Shown: positions 10,443 through 19,558, counted from the stretch's first letter. The stretch: 64,000 bases of DNA from Mycobacterium gallinarum (GCF_010726765.1 NZ_AP022601.1:3410001-3474000); one strand, 5' to 3'. The notes: generated by a model not told the origin, from the sequence alone. Numbers and translations are program-made.

Positions 10443-11702
10443 GTGCGGATCGATCGACTCGGCGAGCTGGGCAGCGCCTCTGCGGTGCTGCGCGCGCTGG
10501 CCGGCGGGACTCGACGGCGCGGTCTGCCGCCGCCGGCCGCCCTGATCGGCGAGTGGTTCGGTTCTGGCGCGGTCATCGCGCCGTCGGTGGACGTGACGCC
10601 CGTCGGGCCATCCGAGGTGTTCGAGGTATCCCCCGGTATGTCCGGTGATGCCGTCGGCGGTGGATGGTTCGGCTACCTCTCATACCCCGACGCCGGCGCC
10701 GATGGGCGCGGCCCACGCATACCCGAGGCCGCGGGCGGCTGGTCTGATTGCGTGCTGCGCCAGGACGACGATGGGCAGTGGTGGCACGAAAGCCTCTCCG
10801 GTGCAGTGCTTCCCGGCTGGGTGTCCGAAGCGCTGCGCGAACCCGTGGCGCCGGCCTCGAGCACGATCACCTGGGGCGCGGCGGATCGTGAGGCGCACCG
10901 GCGCGGCGTGTCGTCGTGCCTCGAGGCGATCGCGGCGGGCGAGGTTTACCAGGCGTGTGTGTGCACACAGTTCGCAGGCCGAATCGCCGCCCCGGCGACA
11001 TCGGGCACCGCCGCCATCGATTTCTTCGCCGACGCCGTGGCCCGAACCTCGCCGGCGCGCGCCGCGTTTCTGGCGGGCGACTGGGGCGCGGTTGCCTCGC
11101 TGTCGCCTGAACTGTTTCTGCGCAGGCGCGGCGATGCGGTGGCGTCGAGTCCGATCAAGGGCACGCTGCCGCGGCACGCTGATCCGGCGGAACTGCGCGC
11201 GTCCGTCAAGGACGTCGCGGAGAACATCATGATCGTCGACCTGGTCCGCAACGATCTGGGCCGGGTCGCGGTAACCGGCAGTGTGTCCGTTCCCGAGCTG
11301 CTGGCCGTACGTCCGGCGCCGGGGGTGTGGCACCTGGTATCGACGGTAACGGCGCGGGTCGACGTCGACATGCCGATGGAGGCGGTGCTCGACGCCACCT
11401 TCCCGCCCGCTTCGGTCACGGGTACGCCCAAGCTGCGCGCCCGCCAGCTGCTCACTGGCTGGGAGCAGAAACGCCGCGGAATCTACTGCGGCACAGTCGG
11501 CTTAGCCTCTCCGATCGCCGGGTGCGAGCTGAACGTAGCGATTCGCACCGTCGAGTTCGACGCTCACGGTAACGCGGTACTCGGTGTCGGCGGCGGTATC
11601 ACCGCGGATTCAGATCCCGACCGGGAGTGGGATGAGTGTCTGCACAAGGCCGCGCCGTTCATCGACATCGGAGCTCAGCGGCGGATGCCCGCGCACAGCT
11701 GA
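10443..11702 (+). CDS. pabB: Aminodeoxychorismate synthase component I
   Basis: A chorismate-binding enzyme of 419 residues. With a glutamine amidotransferase partner (not in this window) it makes 4-amino-4-deoxychorismate for folate. The conserved C-terminal chorismate core includes SPIKGTLPRHA, ENIMIVDLVRNDLGRV, FPPASVTGTPKLRA and GIYCGTVG. The GTG at 10443 (MRIDRLGELGSASAVLR) matches mycobacterial PabB proteins such as Rv1005c. Its 3' end overlaps the convergent amidohydrolase by 28 bp. Confidence 0.92.
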   Translation: MRIDRLGELGSASAVLRALAGGTRRRGLPPPAALIGEWFGSGAVIAPSVDVTPVGPSEVFEVSPGMSGDAVGGGWFGYLSYPDAGADGRGPRIPEAAGGWSDCVLRQDDDGQWWHESLSGAVLPGWVSEALREPVAPASSTITWGAADREAHRRGVSSCLEAIAAGEVYQACVCTQFAGRIAAPATSGTAAIDFFADAVARTSPARAAFLAGDWGAVASLSPELFLRRRGDAVASSPIKGTLPRHADPAELRASVKDVAENIMIVDLVRNDLGRVAVTGSVSVPELLAVRPAPGVWHLVSTVTARVDVDMPMEAVLDATFPPASVTGTPKLRARQLLTGWEQKRRGIYCGTVGLASPIAGCELNVAIRTVEFDAHGNAVLGVGGGITADSDPDREWDECLHKAAPFIDIGAQRRMPAHS

Positions 11703-12652
11703 TCCCAGTTGCCCGAAGCGATCTTGTTCCGATCGGCGTCAGCCAGCTCGCCGAGGAAGCGCAGCGCAGCGCCGTCGTCGGTGGGTGCGAACGGATAGTC
11801 TGCGGCGAACATGATGCGATCGGCGCCGACGACCTCCAGTGCCCAGCGCAGGTAGCGGGTGCTGAAAATCCCTCCGGGGGTGATGAATACGTTCGATCGC
11901 AGGTATTCCGACACGGGTCGCTCGAGGTGGCTGGTCTCTGCCATCCTGTCGATGCGGTCCAGGAAGAACAGCACCATTTCGCCCCAGTGGCCCAAGATCA
12001 CCTGAAGATCGGGGAACCTGTCGAAAACACCGGCCAGGATGAGTCGCAGGAGTTGCACACCGGTGTCGTAGTGCCAGCCGACGCCGTGGGTGGCAAAGGC
12101 GGCGCTCACGATGTCGTCGAAGCCCGAGTAGTACGCGTCGCGGACCGCCGGCGGAGGCGACTGCGGGTGAAGGTAGAGCGGCGCGCGCAGGTGCTCGGCG
12201 GCCTCGAATACCGGCCAGAAATCCCAATTGTCGATGGGCATTCCGCGCACCCGGCTGATCACCAGCGCGCCGTTGAACCCCAAAGTCATTACCGCCCTGC
12301 TGAGTTCGTCGGCCGCGGCGTCGGGATCAGGAGCGGCTAGGGTGGCGAATCCCTGCAGTCGATCGGGATGCGCGCGCACCGCGTCGGCCAGTTGATCGTT
12401 GCAGTCAGACTGCAGTGCCCTCGCGACGGCCGGAGCGAGGTTCCAGAGTCCCGGCGACGTCAGCGAGGCCACCTGAACGTCGATGCCTGCCTCGTCCATC
12501 GCGTCCAGGCGCTGGTCGCCGATCTCGAGAAGGCGTTGTCTCAGCCCAGCCGAGCCCGCCACCACAGGATCTTGCCAGCGCGGATCAAGGTTGGCCCAAG
12601 CTTCGACGACCTCGGCAGTGACGTAATGTTCCTCCAAGCCAATGACTTTCAC
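11675..12652 (-). CDS. Amidohydrolase-2 family protein (ACMSD/resorcylate-decarboxylase-like)
   Basis: A TIM-barrel amidohydrolase-2 protein of 325 residues. It begins MKVIGLEEHYVT with the metal-site E-x-H typical of non-oxidative decarboxylases such as gamma-resorcylate decarboxylase or ACMSD. Further blocks are YLHPQSPP, LQVILGHWGEM and FAADYPF. Family members decarboxylate or hydrolyse aromatic acids; the substrate cannot be told here. GTG 12652 has GGAGGATCT immediately upstream. It is monocistronic between convergent pabB and the small membrane gene. Confidence 0.8.
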   Translation of the reverse strand: MKVIGLEEHYVTAEVVEAWANLDPRWQDPVVAGSAGLRQRLLEIGDQRLDAMDEAGIDVQVASLTSPGLWNLAPAVARALQSDCNDQLADAVRAHPDRLQGFATLAAPDPDAAADELSRAVMTLGFNGALVISRVRGMPIDNWDFWPVFEAAEHLRAPLYLHPQSPPPAVRDAYYSGFDDIVSAAFATHGVGWHYDTGVQLLRLILAGVFDRFPDLQVILGHWGEMVLFFLDRIDRMAETSHLERPVSEYLRSNVFITPGGIFSTRYLRWALEVVGADRIMFAADYPFAPTDDGAALRFLGELADADRNKIASGNWDQLCAGIRR

Positions 12653-12777
12653 AGATCCTCCTCGGTACGCGCCTCACTCCGTGATACGCCGATTCGGATG
12701 GCCATGCTCGCGCAGTGGCGCGTTTAACACTTGGAACGCAGCCTCGCTGACCGTGAGGGGCGTCGTTCCGCCGACGG

Positions 12778-13236
12778 CTACATCCGCTGGCCGGGTACCA
12801 ACGTCTCGAGCGCGGCGATCCATTCGGAGATGCCCGAGAAAACGTAGAAACCGATCTCACCCGCCGCGGTCTGGACGATCAGATGTGTCTGTCCGCCGAC
12901 GACCGAACCCTTGAAGACCGCGGCTTGCCGTACACCGGTGATCGACTCGACCGGAACGTCGATCAAATGACCGGTGAGAGTTCGAAAGACCAGCCGCCGC
13001 TGGGTGAGCGCAATCAGCCCGGTGTTCTTGACCGCGGGGAATCCCGGCGCTGTCGACCCGCGGTAGGAACCTTTCTCCGGCGCGCGGAGGACCGATTCGC
13101 CTTCGATCTCTGCGCTCAGTTGCTCGGCAGTAGCGCTGCTGCGACGTCGCAACCACACCAGGATCGGAATCCAGATCAGCACCAACAGGGCCAGAATGCC
13201 GACGACCAAGAGGACCACGAACAGCGCTGTATTCAC
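12778..13236 (-). CDS. Small membrane-anchored protein with PH/GRAM-like domain
   Basis: A 152-residue protein with one N-terminal transmembrane helix (about 5-30, LFVVLLVVGILALLVLIWIP) and a beta-rich cytoplasmic domain. The domain carries GLIALTQRRLVFRTLTGHLIDVPVESITGV, a pattern typical of bacterial PH-like/GRAM domains (here described in two pieces: GLIALTQRRLVF, then VPVESITGV). The start is GTG 13236. It is 12 bp from rsmI and on the same strand, so it is likely co-transcribed downstream of rsmI. Function unknown. Confidence 0.75.
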   Translation of the reverse strand: MNTALFVVLLVVGILALLVLIWIPILVWLRRRSSATAEQLSAEIEGESVLRAPEKGSYRGSTAPGFPAVKNTGLIALTQRRLVFRTLTGHLIDVPVESITGVRQAAVFKGSVVGGQTHLIVQTAAGEIGFYVFSGISEWIAALETLVPGQRM

Positions 13237-13248
13237 CTATCGACTCCT

Positions 13249-14085
13249 TCACTCACGAGAGCGCAGAACCGCATCGTAGAGTTCGCGTCGCGACGGTGAG
13301 CCCGGATTCGCTGCGATCACCTGCGCGCATGCATCCTTGACCCGCATGCCCTGCTCGACGAGGTCCTGCACCTGCGACACCAGCGACTCCACATCCGCCT
13401 TCGGCGTCGCACCCGCCAGCACGACCGTGATCTCGCCGAGCACCCCCTCCCTCGCCCAGTCGGAGAGCTCGGCCAGCGAGCCGCGGACGATCTCCTCATG
13501 CGTCTTCGTCAGCTCGCGGCAGACCACGACCTCGCGGTCGGGGCCCAGCGCCTCGACGGCGTCCTCGAGCGTCTCGGCCAGCCGCCGGGGCGACTCGAAG
13601 AAGACACACGTGCGCGGTTCGACGGCCAGTGTGGCGAGCCACGTCATCCGCGCCGAGTGCCGGCGTGGCGCGAAACCCTCGAAGCAGAACCGCTCCGACG
13701 GCAGACCCGCCACCGCCAGCGCCGTCGTCACCGCGGAAGGGCCCGGCAGGCACGAGATCGGCAACCCGCTGTCGATACAGGCGGACACCAACCGGTATCC
13801 CGGATCGCTGATCAGGGGCATGCCGGCGTCACTGACCAGCAGAACTGTCGCGCCGGCGGCGATCTCGGCGACCAGCGCCGGAACCCGCGCCGCCTCGTTC
13901 TGGTCGTACAGGCTGACAATCTTGCCCGCGGGTTTGACCTCGAGCGCCTGGGCCAGGGTCCGGATCCGTCGGGTGTCCTCGGCGGCGACCAGGTCAGCCC
14001 TGGCCAGGGCGCTGACCAGCCGCGCAGACGCATCCGAGGGCTGACCCAGCGGCGTGGCGCCGATAAGCAGTCTTCCGGGGGTCAT
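13249..14085 (-). CDS. rsmI: 16S rRNA (cytidine1402-2'-O)-methyltransferase RsmI
   Basis: A tetrapyrrole-methylase-fold SAM enzyme of 278 residues that modifies C1402 in the 30S decoding centre. The family blocks GRLLIGATPLGQ, AAEDTRRIRTLA, LVSDAGMPLISDPGYRLV and LPGPSAVTTALAVAGLP are present. ATG 14085 is chosen because the open frame upstream has no family similarity and would overlap divergent pmt. M. tuberculosis Rv1003 is the same length class. The pmt start is 61 bp away on the opposite strand. Confidence 0.92.
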   Translation of the reverse strand: MTPGRLLIGATPLGQPSDASARLVSALARADLVAAEDTRRIRTLAQALEVKPAGKIVSLYDQNEAARVPALVAEIAAGATVLLVSDAGMPLISDPGYRLVSACIDSGLPISCLPGPSAVTTALAVAGLPSERFCFEGFAPRRHSARMTWLATLAVEPRTCVFFESPRRLAETLEDAVEALGPDREVVVCRELTKTHEEIVRGSLAELSDWAREGVLGEITVVLAGATPKADVESLVSQVQDLVEQGMRVKDACAQVIAANPGSPSRRELYDAVLRSRE

Positions 14086-14146
14086 TCCGGCGGGCAGGAG
14101 CGGAGTGACCGAGGGATCCTCATCAGCACAGCCTACGATCGCTTGC

Positions 14147-15688
14147 GTGACCGCCCCCGCAACCGAAGCCTCGCGCGCGGTCCCCGTCATCAGCCCCGCG
14201 CCGCTGGTCCCGGTCGCCGACTTCGGCCCGCTGGACCGTCTCCAGGGCTGGGCGATGACCGCCGTCGTCACCGCGCTGGTGGCGGTGACGCGCTTCCTGA
14301 ACCTCGGCTCGCCCACCGATGCGGGAACGCCGATCTTCGACGAGAAGCACTACGCGCCGCAGGCGTGGCAGGTGCTGAACAACAACGGCCTCGAGGACAA
14401 CCCCGGCTACGGCTTGGTGGTGCACCCGCCGGTGGGCAAGCAGCTGATCGCGCTCGGCGAGTGGTTGTTCGGTTACAACGGCCTGGGCTGGCGCTTCGCC
14501 GGAGCCGTCTGCGGGGTCATCACTGTGCTGCTCGTCGTGCGGATCGCGCGGCGGATCAGCCGGTCCACCGTCGTCGGCGGAATCGCGGGGCTGCTGCTCG
14601 TCGCGGACGGGGTCAGCTTCGTCGCCGCGCGCACCGCGCTGCTCGACGGGTTCCTGGTCTTCTTCGTGGTGGCAGCGTTCGGTTGTTTGATAGTCGACCG
14701 CGACCAGGTCCGTGAGCGCATGCATGTGGCGCTGCTCGAGGGCCGCATCGGCGAAACGCAGTGGGGGCCGCGACTTGGCGTGCGGTGGTGGCGGTTCGGC
14801 GCCGGGGTGCTGCTCGGGTTGGCTTGCGCGACAAAGTGGTCCGGGCTGTACTTTGTCGCGTTCTTCGGGGTGATGACGCTGGCGTTCGACATCGCCGCGC
14901 GCAAGCAGTATCGCGTCCCGCGGCCGTGGCTCGGTGCGTTCCGGCGCGATCTGGGCCCGTCGCTCTATGCGCTGGTACTGATTCCGTTCGGGGTCTACCT
15001 GGCGTCCTACACGCCGTGGTTCGCCTCGGAGACCGGCGTGGACCGGCATGCGGTCGGCAGAGACATCGGCGAGGACAGCATCCTGCCGCTGCCCGACGCG
15101 GTTCGCTCGCTGTGGCATTACACGTACGGGGCGTACAAGTTCCATTCCGGTCTGACCAACGCCGACGGTAATCACCACCCGTGGGAATCCAAGCCGTGGA
15201 CGTGGCCGATGTCGCTGCGACCGGTGCTCTATGCGATCGACAACCAGAACGTGCCGGGCTGCGGGGATCAGTCGTGCGTGAAGGCCGTGATGCTGGTGGG
15301 CACGCCCGCGATGTGGTTCATCGCGGTGCCGGTGCTGGCGTGGGCGGTGTGGCGGACCTTCGTCAAGCGCGACTGGCGCTTCGCGGCGGTCCTGGTGGGC
15401 TACAGCGCCGGGTTCTTGCCGTGGTTCGCCGACATCGATCGGCAGATGTACTTCTTCTACGCGGCGACGATGGCGCCGTTCCTCGTGCTGATGATCGCGT
15501 TGATTCTCGGCGACATTCTGTACAAACCGAATCAGAACTCCGAGCGAAGAACGCTCGGGCTGATAGCGGTGAGCTGTTACGTCGCGCTCGTGCTGACGAA
15601 CTTCGCGTGGATGTACCCGATCCTGACGGGCATTCCCATTTCGCAGGCCACCTGGAACATGCAGATCTGGCTGCCGTCCTGGAGCTAG
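14147..15688 (+). CDS. pmt: Polyprenol-phosphate-mannose protein O-mannosyltransferase
   Basis: A GT39 integral membrane enzyme of 513 residues that transfers mannose from polyprenyl-phosphomannose to Ser/Thr of secreted proteins. The first extracytoplasmic loop carries the catalytic acidic motif DEKHYAPQAW. Several hydrophobic helices follow, and WESKPWTWP and the C-terminal QIWLPSW are conserved. The GTG at 14147 (VTAPATEASRAV) matches the start region of Rv1002c; the frame upstream reaches into rsmI. Confidence 0.92.
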   Translation: MTAPATEASRAVPVISPAPLVPVADFGPLDRLQGWAMTAVVTALVAVTRFLNLGSPTDAGTPIFDEKHYAPQAWQVLNNNGLEDNPGYGLVVHPPVGKQLIALGEWLFGYNGLGWRFAGAVCGVITVLLVVRIARRISRSTVVGGIAGLLLVADGVSFVAARTALLDGFLVFFVVAAFGCLIVDRDQVRERMHVALLEGRIGETQWGPRLGVRWWRFGAGVLLGLACATKWSGLYFVAFFGVMTLAFDIAARKQYRVPRPWLGAFRRDLGPSLYALVLIPFGVYLASYTPWFASETGVDRHAVGRDIGEDSILPLPDAVRSLWHYTYGAYKFHSGLTNADGNHHPWESKPWTWPMSLRPVLYAIDNQNVPGCGDQSCVKAVMLVGTPAMWFIAVPVLAWAVWRTFVKRDWRFAAVLVGYSAGFLPWFADIDRQMYFFYAATMAPFLVLMIALILGDILYKPNQNSERRTLGLIAVSCYVALVLTNFAWMYPILTGIPISQATWNMQIWLPSWS

Positions 15689-15690
15689 TG

Positions 15691-15753
15691 CATCGGTATC
15701 AACGAAATGCAGGCCGCTACTCACACTTTCTCTGCATTTCGTCGATAGCGATG
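15691..15753. terminator. Bidirectional hairpin between convergent pmt and arcA
   Basis: Arms 15691-15712 and 15732-15753 pair over 22 bp with two mismatches (core ACGAAATGCAG / CTGCATTTCGT) around a 19-nt loop. It lies just after the pmt stop and just after the arcA stop on the other strand, the expected place for a shared terminator. A TTTC run in the loop is the only T-rich tract. Confidence 0.7.
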
Positions 15754-15765
15754 ACGCAGCCGAAT

Positions 15766-16992
15766 CTAGAGCGGGTCTCGTGCCGCGGGACACGACATAC
15801 AGCGCGGGCCGCCGCGCCCGGTGCCTAGCTCCGAAGCCTCGATCGGCAACACCTCGATGCCCGAATCTGCCAGCCGCGCATTGGTTTCGGCGTTGCGTTC
15901 GTATGCGATCACCACGCCCGGCGCCACCGCCAGCGTGTTGTTGCCGTCGTCCCACTGCTCCCGCTCCGCGGTCACGGGATCCAACCCCGTCGCGATCACC
16001 CGCAGCTTCTCGATGCCCATCGCCTCGGCCGCGGCGACCAGAAACGGCCGTGCGTCGTCGATCCGCACACCACCGGCACCGTCGCGATGAATCGTGAACG
16101 CCGACAGCGACTCCACGATGTTCGGATACATCACCACCGCGTCGACGTCGACCATCGTGCACACCGTGTCGAGGTGCATCTGCGCCCGCTCCTGGGCTAT
16201 CGGCACAGCGAGGACGGTATGCGCCAGGTCATCGTCGAACAGGCTGCGCGCCAGCGCCTCTGCCCCCGCGGGCGTGGTCCGCTCCCCCACCCCCACCGCG
16301 ACCACTTTCGGCGCCAGCAGCAGCACGTCGCCGCCCTCGACCGGCGCGGACCGCGACTCGTACGCCCGCCGGACACCCAGGAATCGCGGGTGGTGCGCGT
16401 AGATCACATCGGTCAGCGACGTCTCGCGAACACGCGCGGGCAGGGCCAACGACGTTATCGCCACCCGCGGACCGATCCAGAATGACGAGTCCCTCGTGAA
16501 CAGCAGATTCGGCAGCGGATCGATGACGAAATCCCCACCGTGATGCATGCGCCGCACCAACGACAGTTCACCGCCGCTGAACGGCAACTCGTTGAACGTC
16601 ATTCCGGCCATCAGCACCGACGCCAGCGGCGCAGCATCCAGCGTGCGCAGGTAGGCCGAAAGCTCCTGCGCCAGCGGCAGTCCCAGCCGTCGCGGATCGA
16701 CAGCAGCCGCGATGCCATGCATCCGTGCCGCACCACTCTTGGCCAGCGCCTCGGTCAGCAGATCGGCAAGCAACAGCACCTCGACACCACGCGCAGCAAG
16801 CAGGGCGGCGAACGCATCGTGTTCGCGCTGTGCCTTGGCCACCCATGGCAGCCCGTCGAAAAGCAGCTTGTCGTTGTTGCGCGGAGTCAGCCGCTGCAAT
16901 TCGGCACCGGGCCGGTGCAGGATTACCGCCCGCAGCCTGCCGACCTCGGAGTCACAGCCCAGCGTCGTCACATCTAGCACCGTATCGCGCAT
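15766..16992 (-). CDS. arcA: Arginine deiminase
   Basis: ArcA hydrolyses arginine to citrulline and ammonia. The 408-residue frame has the guanidino-group-modifying signature: [31 protein letters not shown], the NTLAV segment and the catalytic cysteine in the C-terminal [12 protein letters not shown] 16992 ([14 protein letters not shown]) is selected because earlier starts (17001, 17085) would overlap the SoxR-type palindrome and the soxR start. No arcB or arcC is next to it, so it does not form a full ADI operon here. It is divergent from soxR. Confidence 0.92.
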   Translation of the reverse strand: MRDTVLDVTTLGCDSEVGRLRAVILHRPGAELQRLTPRNNDKLLFDGLPWVAKAQREHDAFAALLAARGVEVLLLADLLTEALAKSGAARMHGIAAAVDPRRLGLPLAQELSAYLRTLDAAPLASVLMAGMTFNELPFSGGELSLVRRMHHGGDFVIDPLPNLLFTRDSSFWIGPRVAITSLALPARVRETSLTDVIYAHHPRFLGVRRAYESRSAPVEGGDVLLLAPKVVAVGVGERTTPAGAEALARSLFDDDLAHTVLAVPIAQERAQMHLDTVCTMVDVDAVVMYPNIVESLSAFTIHRDGAGGVRIDDARPFLVAAAEAMGIEKLRVIATGLDPVTAEREQWDDGNNTLAVAPGVVIAYERNAETNARLADSGIEVLPIEASELGTGRGGPRCMSCPAARDPL

Positions 16993-17005
16993 GGCGCGCA
17001 CGGCT

Positions 17006-17025
17006 ACCTCAACTAGGGTTGAGGT
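17006..17025. promoter_or_regulatory. SoxR-box-like operator between arcA and soxR
   Basis: ACCTCAAC-TAGG-GTTGAGGT is a perfect 8-bp-arm palindrome, close to the enterobacterial SoxR box CCTCAAG-N4-CTTGAGG. It ends 1 bp before the soxR ATG and 13 bp before the arcA ATG. It can therefore control both divergent genes if it lies in their promoter spacers. Confidence 0.75.
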
Positions 17026-17026
17026 C

Positions 17027-17461
17027 ATGGAGTTGCTACACGAACTCACGCCCTCGGACATGTCCGTTCGAAGTGGCGTCGCCATCTCGGCGCTGCACTT
17101 CTACGAACGCGAAGGGCTCATCACCAGCAAGCGCACCGGCGGCAATCAACGGCGCTATGCCCGTGAAACGCTGCGTCGTGTCGCGTTCATCCGAATGAGC
17201 CAACGCCTCGGCATTCCACTCGCCCGCATCCGGGACGCACTGGCCACCCTGCCCACCGACCGCGTCCCGACGAGCAAGGACTGGGCCAAACTGTCCGCCG
17301 GCTGGCGCCAAGACCTCGACGACCGGATCCTGCATCTGCAGCGGCTACGCGACAATCTCACCGGCTGCATCGGCTGCGGATGCCTGAGCCTGAAGACCTG
17401 CGCGCTCTCCAATCCGGGCGATGTCCTGGCCGGCGAGGGACCAGGAGCTGTGCGCCTCTGA
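17027..17461 (+). CDS. soxR: Redox-sensitive MerR-family regulator SoxR
   Basis: A 144-residue MerR-family activator. The N-terminal winged helix-turn-helix (about 12-60, [18 protein letters not shown]) is followed by a dimerisation helix and the [2Fe-2S] cluster motif C114-x2-C117-x-C119-x5-C125 ([21 protein letters not shown] region). The cysteine spacing is identical to E. coli SoxR. Oxidation of the cluster by redox-cycling compounds activates transcription. ATG 17027 abuts the palindrome. In actinobacteria SoxR usually controls monooxygenases or oxidoreductases; here its divergent neighbour is arcA. Confidence 0.9.
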   Translation: MELLHELTPSDMSVRSGVAISALHFYEREGLITSKRTGGNQRRYARETLRRVAFIRMSQRLGIPLARIRDALATLPTDRVPTSKDWAKLSAGWRQDLDDRILHLQRLRDNLTGCIGCGCLSLKTCALSNPGDVLAGEGPGAVRL

Positions 17462-17465
17462 GAAT

Positions 17466-17481
17466 TCGAACGCTTGTGCGA
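17466..17481 (+). promoter_or_regulatory. LexA SOS-box-like site upstream of the AlkB-like gene
   Basis: TCGAAC-GCTT-GTGCGA differs at one position from the mycobacterial LexA consensus TCGAAC-N4-GTTCGA. It overlaps a plausible -10 (GATAAACT) and lies 13 bp before the ATG at 17495. It is consistent with damage-inducible control. Confidence 0.55.
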
Positions 17482-17494
17482 TAAACTCGCGGGC

Positions 17495-18100
17495 ATGGAG
17501 CTGGCTCTACAGAGCTCGCTGTTCGAGCACGCTGAACGACGGCATCTCGGCGACGGCGCCTGGATCGACTATCGGTCCGGGTGGCTGGAGGACGCCGACT
17601 CGCTGTTCACCGAGCTGCACGACGTCATCCCGTGGCGCGCCGAGCGACGGCAGATGTACGACCGCGTGCTCGATGTGCCCCGGCTGGTCAGCTTCTGGGA
17701 TTTTGCCGAACAGGACGCCGCGCCGGTTCCGCACCCGCGGCTGAAACAAATCCGGCGCCGTCTCAACGATGCGTACGCGGGTGAACTCGGCGAACCTTTC
17801 ACCACCGCCGGGTTGTGCCTCTACCGCGACGGCGACGACAGCGTGGCCTGGCACGGCGACACGATCGGCCGCAGCAGCACCGAGGACACCATGGTCGCCA
17901 TCGTCGGCCTCGGCGCCACAAGGGTTTTCGCGCTGCGACCGCGTGGGGGCGGCAAGTCGCTACGCCTCAAACACTGCCACGGTGACCTGTTGGTGATGGG
18001 TGGCTCGTGCCAGCGCACCTGGGAACACGCGATCCCGAAGACGTCCCGACCGACCGGCCCACGGATCAGCATCCAGTTCCGCCCGCACGACGTCCGCTAA
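17495..18100 (+). CDS. AlkB-like 2-oxoglutarate/Fe(II) dioxygenase (DNA repair, Rv1000c-like)
   Basis: A 201-residue 2OG-Fe(II) oxygenase. The iron ligands H-x-D are in VAWHGDTIG, the distal His is in WEHAIPK and the 2OG-binding arginine is in PRISIQFR. YRDGDDSVAWH is the AlkB-type entry to the double-stranded beta-helix. AlkB relatives demethylate alkylated bases. ATG 17495 is chosen because the alternative TTG 17474 lies inside the SOS-like box. The 3' end overlaps the convergent lipoprotein stop by 4 bp. Synteny matches Rv1000c. Confidence 0.82.
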   Translation: MELALQSSLFEHAERRHLGDGAWIDYRSGWLEDADSLFTELHDVIPWRAERRQMYDRVLDVPRLVSFWDFAEQDAAPVPHPRLKQIRRRLNDAYAGELGEPFTTAGLCLYRDGDDSVAWHGDTIGRSSTEDTMVAIVGLGATRVFALRPRGGGKSLRLKHCHGDLLVMGGSCQRTWEHAIPKTSRPTGPRISIQFRPHDVR

Positions 18101-18768
18101 CCCTTGACCGCCCCCACGGCCGACACGAGGAGGTCGCGGGCGCGCTGGGTGTCGACGGGCGCGACGGGCTTGTCCGGCAGCACCAACGGGTTCGCGGTGA
18201 CGATGACAAGAAATGTTCCGAAGCTCGCGATGTAGTTGTAGATCTCCCCGGCGCCCGGCTTGCCGTTGACGATCGTCTGCAGCAGGCGATGGGACCCCAT
18301 CGTCTCGGCGCCCTCGATCTGCGGCGACTCCACGACCTCCACCAGGCCTCGCATGCCGCCACCGGCGAAACCCACCCGCTCGCAGTTGTCGGCGGGACGG
18401 TTGACCGGAACGGGCTCGGAGGTTTCCACCGCGATGACGATGAACCGGTTACCGTCGCCCTCGGCGGTGGTGGCGGCCATATTGCCCTTCACCCCATCGG
18501 GCAGCACCTGTGCGGTGGCGAAGGACCCACAGTCGGCCGGATCGAACTTCATCCCCTCGGGCAGCGTCGGCCGTCCGAGCAGTCGCGGGTCGATCCCCGT
18601 CGGCGCGACCTCGGTCACCTTGAACTGCGGACCGAAACTCGAGCGCACGTCCTTGACGCGGGCGATGTCGGCGCTGGACAGATCCGCCGACTCCGACGAT
18701 CCACATGCAGCCAGTAGCCCCGCGCAAACCAGGGCCAACTGGCTGCCGAGCCTTGCGCTCTTGAACAT
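18097..18768 (-). CDS. Secreted lipoprotein, DUF5642-like (downstream paralogue)
   Basis: A 223-residue protein. The N-terminal signal MFKSARLGSQLALVCAGLLAAC ends in a lipobox LLAAC, so it is predicted to be diacylated at Cys22 and anchored outside the membrane. The mature part contains FKVTEVAPTGIDP, two cysteines (DCGSF, NCERVG) and a C-terminal DTQRARDLLVSAVGAVKG helix, similar in layout to the neighbouring 18810 gene. ATG 18768 fits the signal peptide. A TTG at 18813 overlapping the upstream stop as TTGA is an alternative. Function unknown. Confidence 0.75.
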   Translation of the reverse strand: MFKSARLGSQLALVCAGLLAACGSSESADLSSADIARVKDVRSSFGPQFKVTEVAPTGIDPRLLGRPTLPEGMKFDPADCGSFATAQVLPDGVKGNMAATTAEGDGNRFIVIAVETSEPVPVNRPADNCERVGFAGGGMRGLVEVVESPQIEGAETMGSHRLLQTIVNGKPGAGEIYNYIASFGTFLVIVTANPLVLPDKPVAPVDTQRARDLLVSAVGAVKG

Positions 18769-18809
18769 CGCCGACAGGGTACCCCGTCGGTACCGCGTCG
18801 CCACAAGCG

Positions 18810-19499
18810 TCAACCCCGCAATGCCGCCGCCGTTTTCACCATCAGTTCATTCGTGAAAGCCGCGTCGAGTTGCGGATGCGGCGATCCGGGATCGGTCACC
18901 ACGGAGACGAACGCCACGTGACCGTCCAGGTAGGCGGTGACGGTATCGGCGTGCGAGTGGGTTTCGGTGCCGCCCTCGACGACGGTCGTTGTCACGGTCG
19001 CCATCGCGACGGTCTCGGCGTTCTCGATCGGCGGCGCGGCGGTCATGGTGACTGTGCCGTTCGCCTGCCCGGCCGAGAGCGTCCACTGCCCGCATGACGC
19101 TGCAGCCCCTGGGTCCAGACCCGCCGTCGACTCCGCCACGACGACGTAGACGATGCCTCCCGTTCCCGACCCTGACCACCCTTTCGTCGAGGCGGGATCG
19201 ACAGCGGGATCCGCGAGCACACCGCACTGCGGCGGTTCCGCCGACCATTGCGTGCCGAACCCCCACAACGCCGGCGGTCGCACCTGGCCCGTCAGGTTGG
19301 CGACCTCATATCCGTCGGGCAGATCATGACGAACCCGATCGACCCTGGCCGGGTCGATCCGCGGCGTTGCGACGGGTGACATGGTCACGTCCGGTGGCTG
19401 ATCCTCGCCCGAGCCACAGGCCGCCGCGAGGAGAGCCACCGCCGCACCCACGACCCACACCGGGCGCCAATACCTCAGAGAACCCTTACAGCTATCCAT
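18810..19499 (-). CDS. Secreted lipoprotein, DUF5642-like (upstream paralogue)
   Basis: A 229-residue lipoprotein starting at ATG 19499 (MDSCKGSLRYWRPVWVVG) with lipobox LLAAAC. The mature domain has paired cysteines (QCGVL, SCGQW), ENAETVAMATVTTTV and a C-terminal helix ending VKTAAALRG. Together with the downstream gene it forms a two-gene operon of related lipoproteins, an apparent tandem duplication with strong divergence. Mycobacterial envelope location is inferred from the signal. No enzymatic motif seen. Confidence 0.75.
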   Translation of the reverse strand: MDSCKGSLRYWRPVWVVGAAVALLAAACGSGEDQPPDVTMSPVATPRIDPARVDRVRHDLPDGYEVANLTGQVRPPALWGFGTQWSAEPPQCGVLADPAVDPASTKGWSGSGTGGIVYVVVAESTAGLDPGAAASCGQWTLSAGQANGTVTMTAAPPIENAETVAMATVTTTVVEGGTETHSHADTVTAYLDGHVAFVSVVTDPGSPHPQLDAAFTNELMVKTAAALRG

Positions 19500-19558
19500 G
19501 CAACGAAATGTGTCCGTTCGCCGATGCATAAGTACCAGGCAAAAGAACGGAGGCCCTC

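Noticed and set aside
14123..16162. A 679-codon open frame on the minus strand
   Set aside because: It is antisense to pmt and the end of arcA, is Arg/His/Gly rich with no domain, and results from the GC-rich third-position bias.
15766..17461. Complete arginine deiminase (ADI) pathway operon
   Set aside because: Only arcA is present; no ornithine transcarbamylase, carbamate kinase or antiporter lies nearby.
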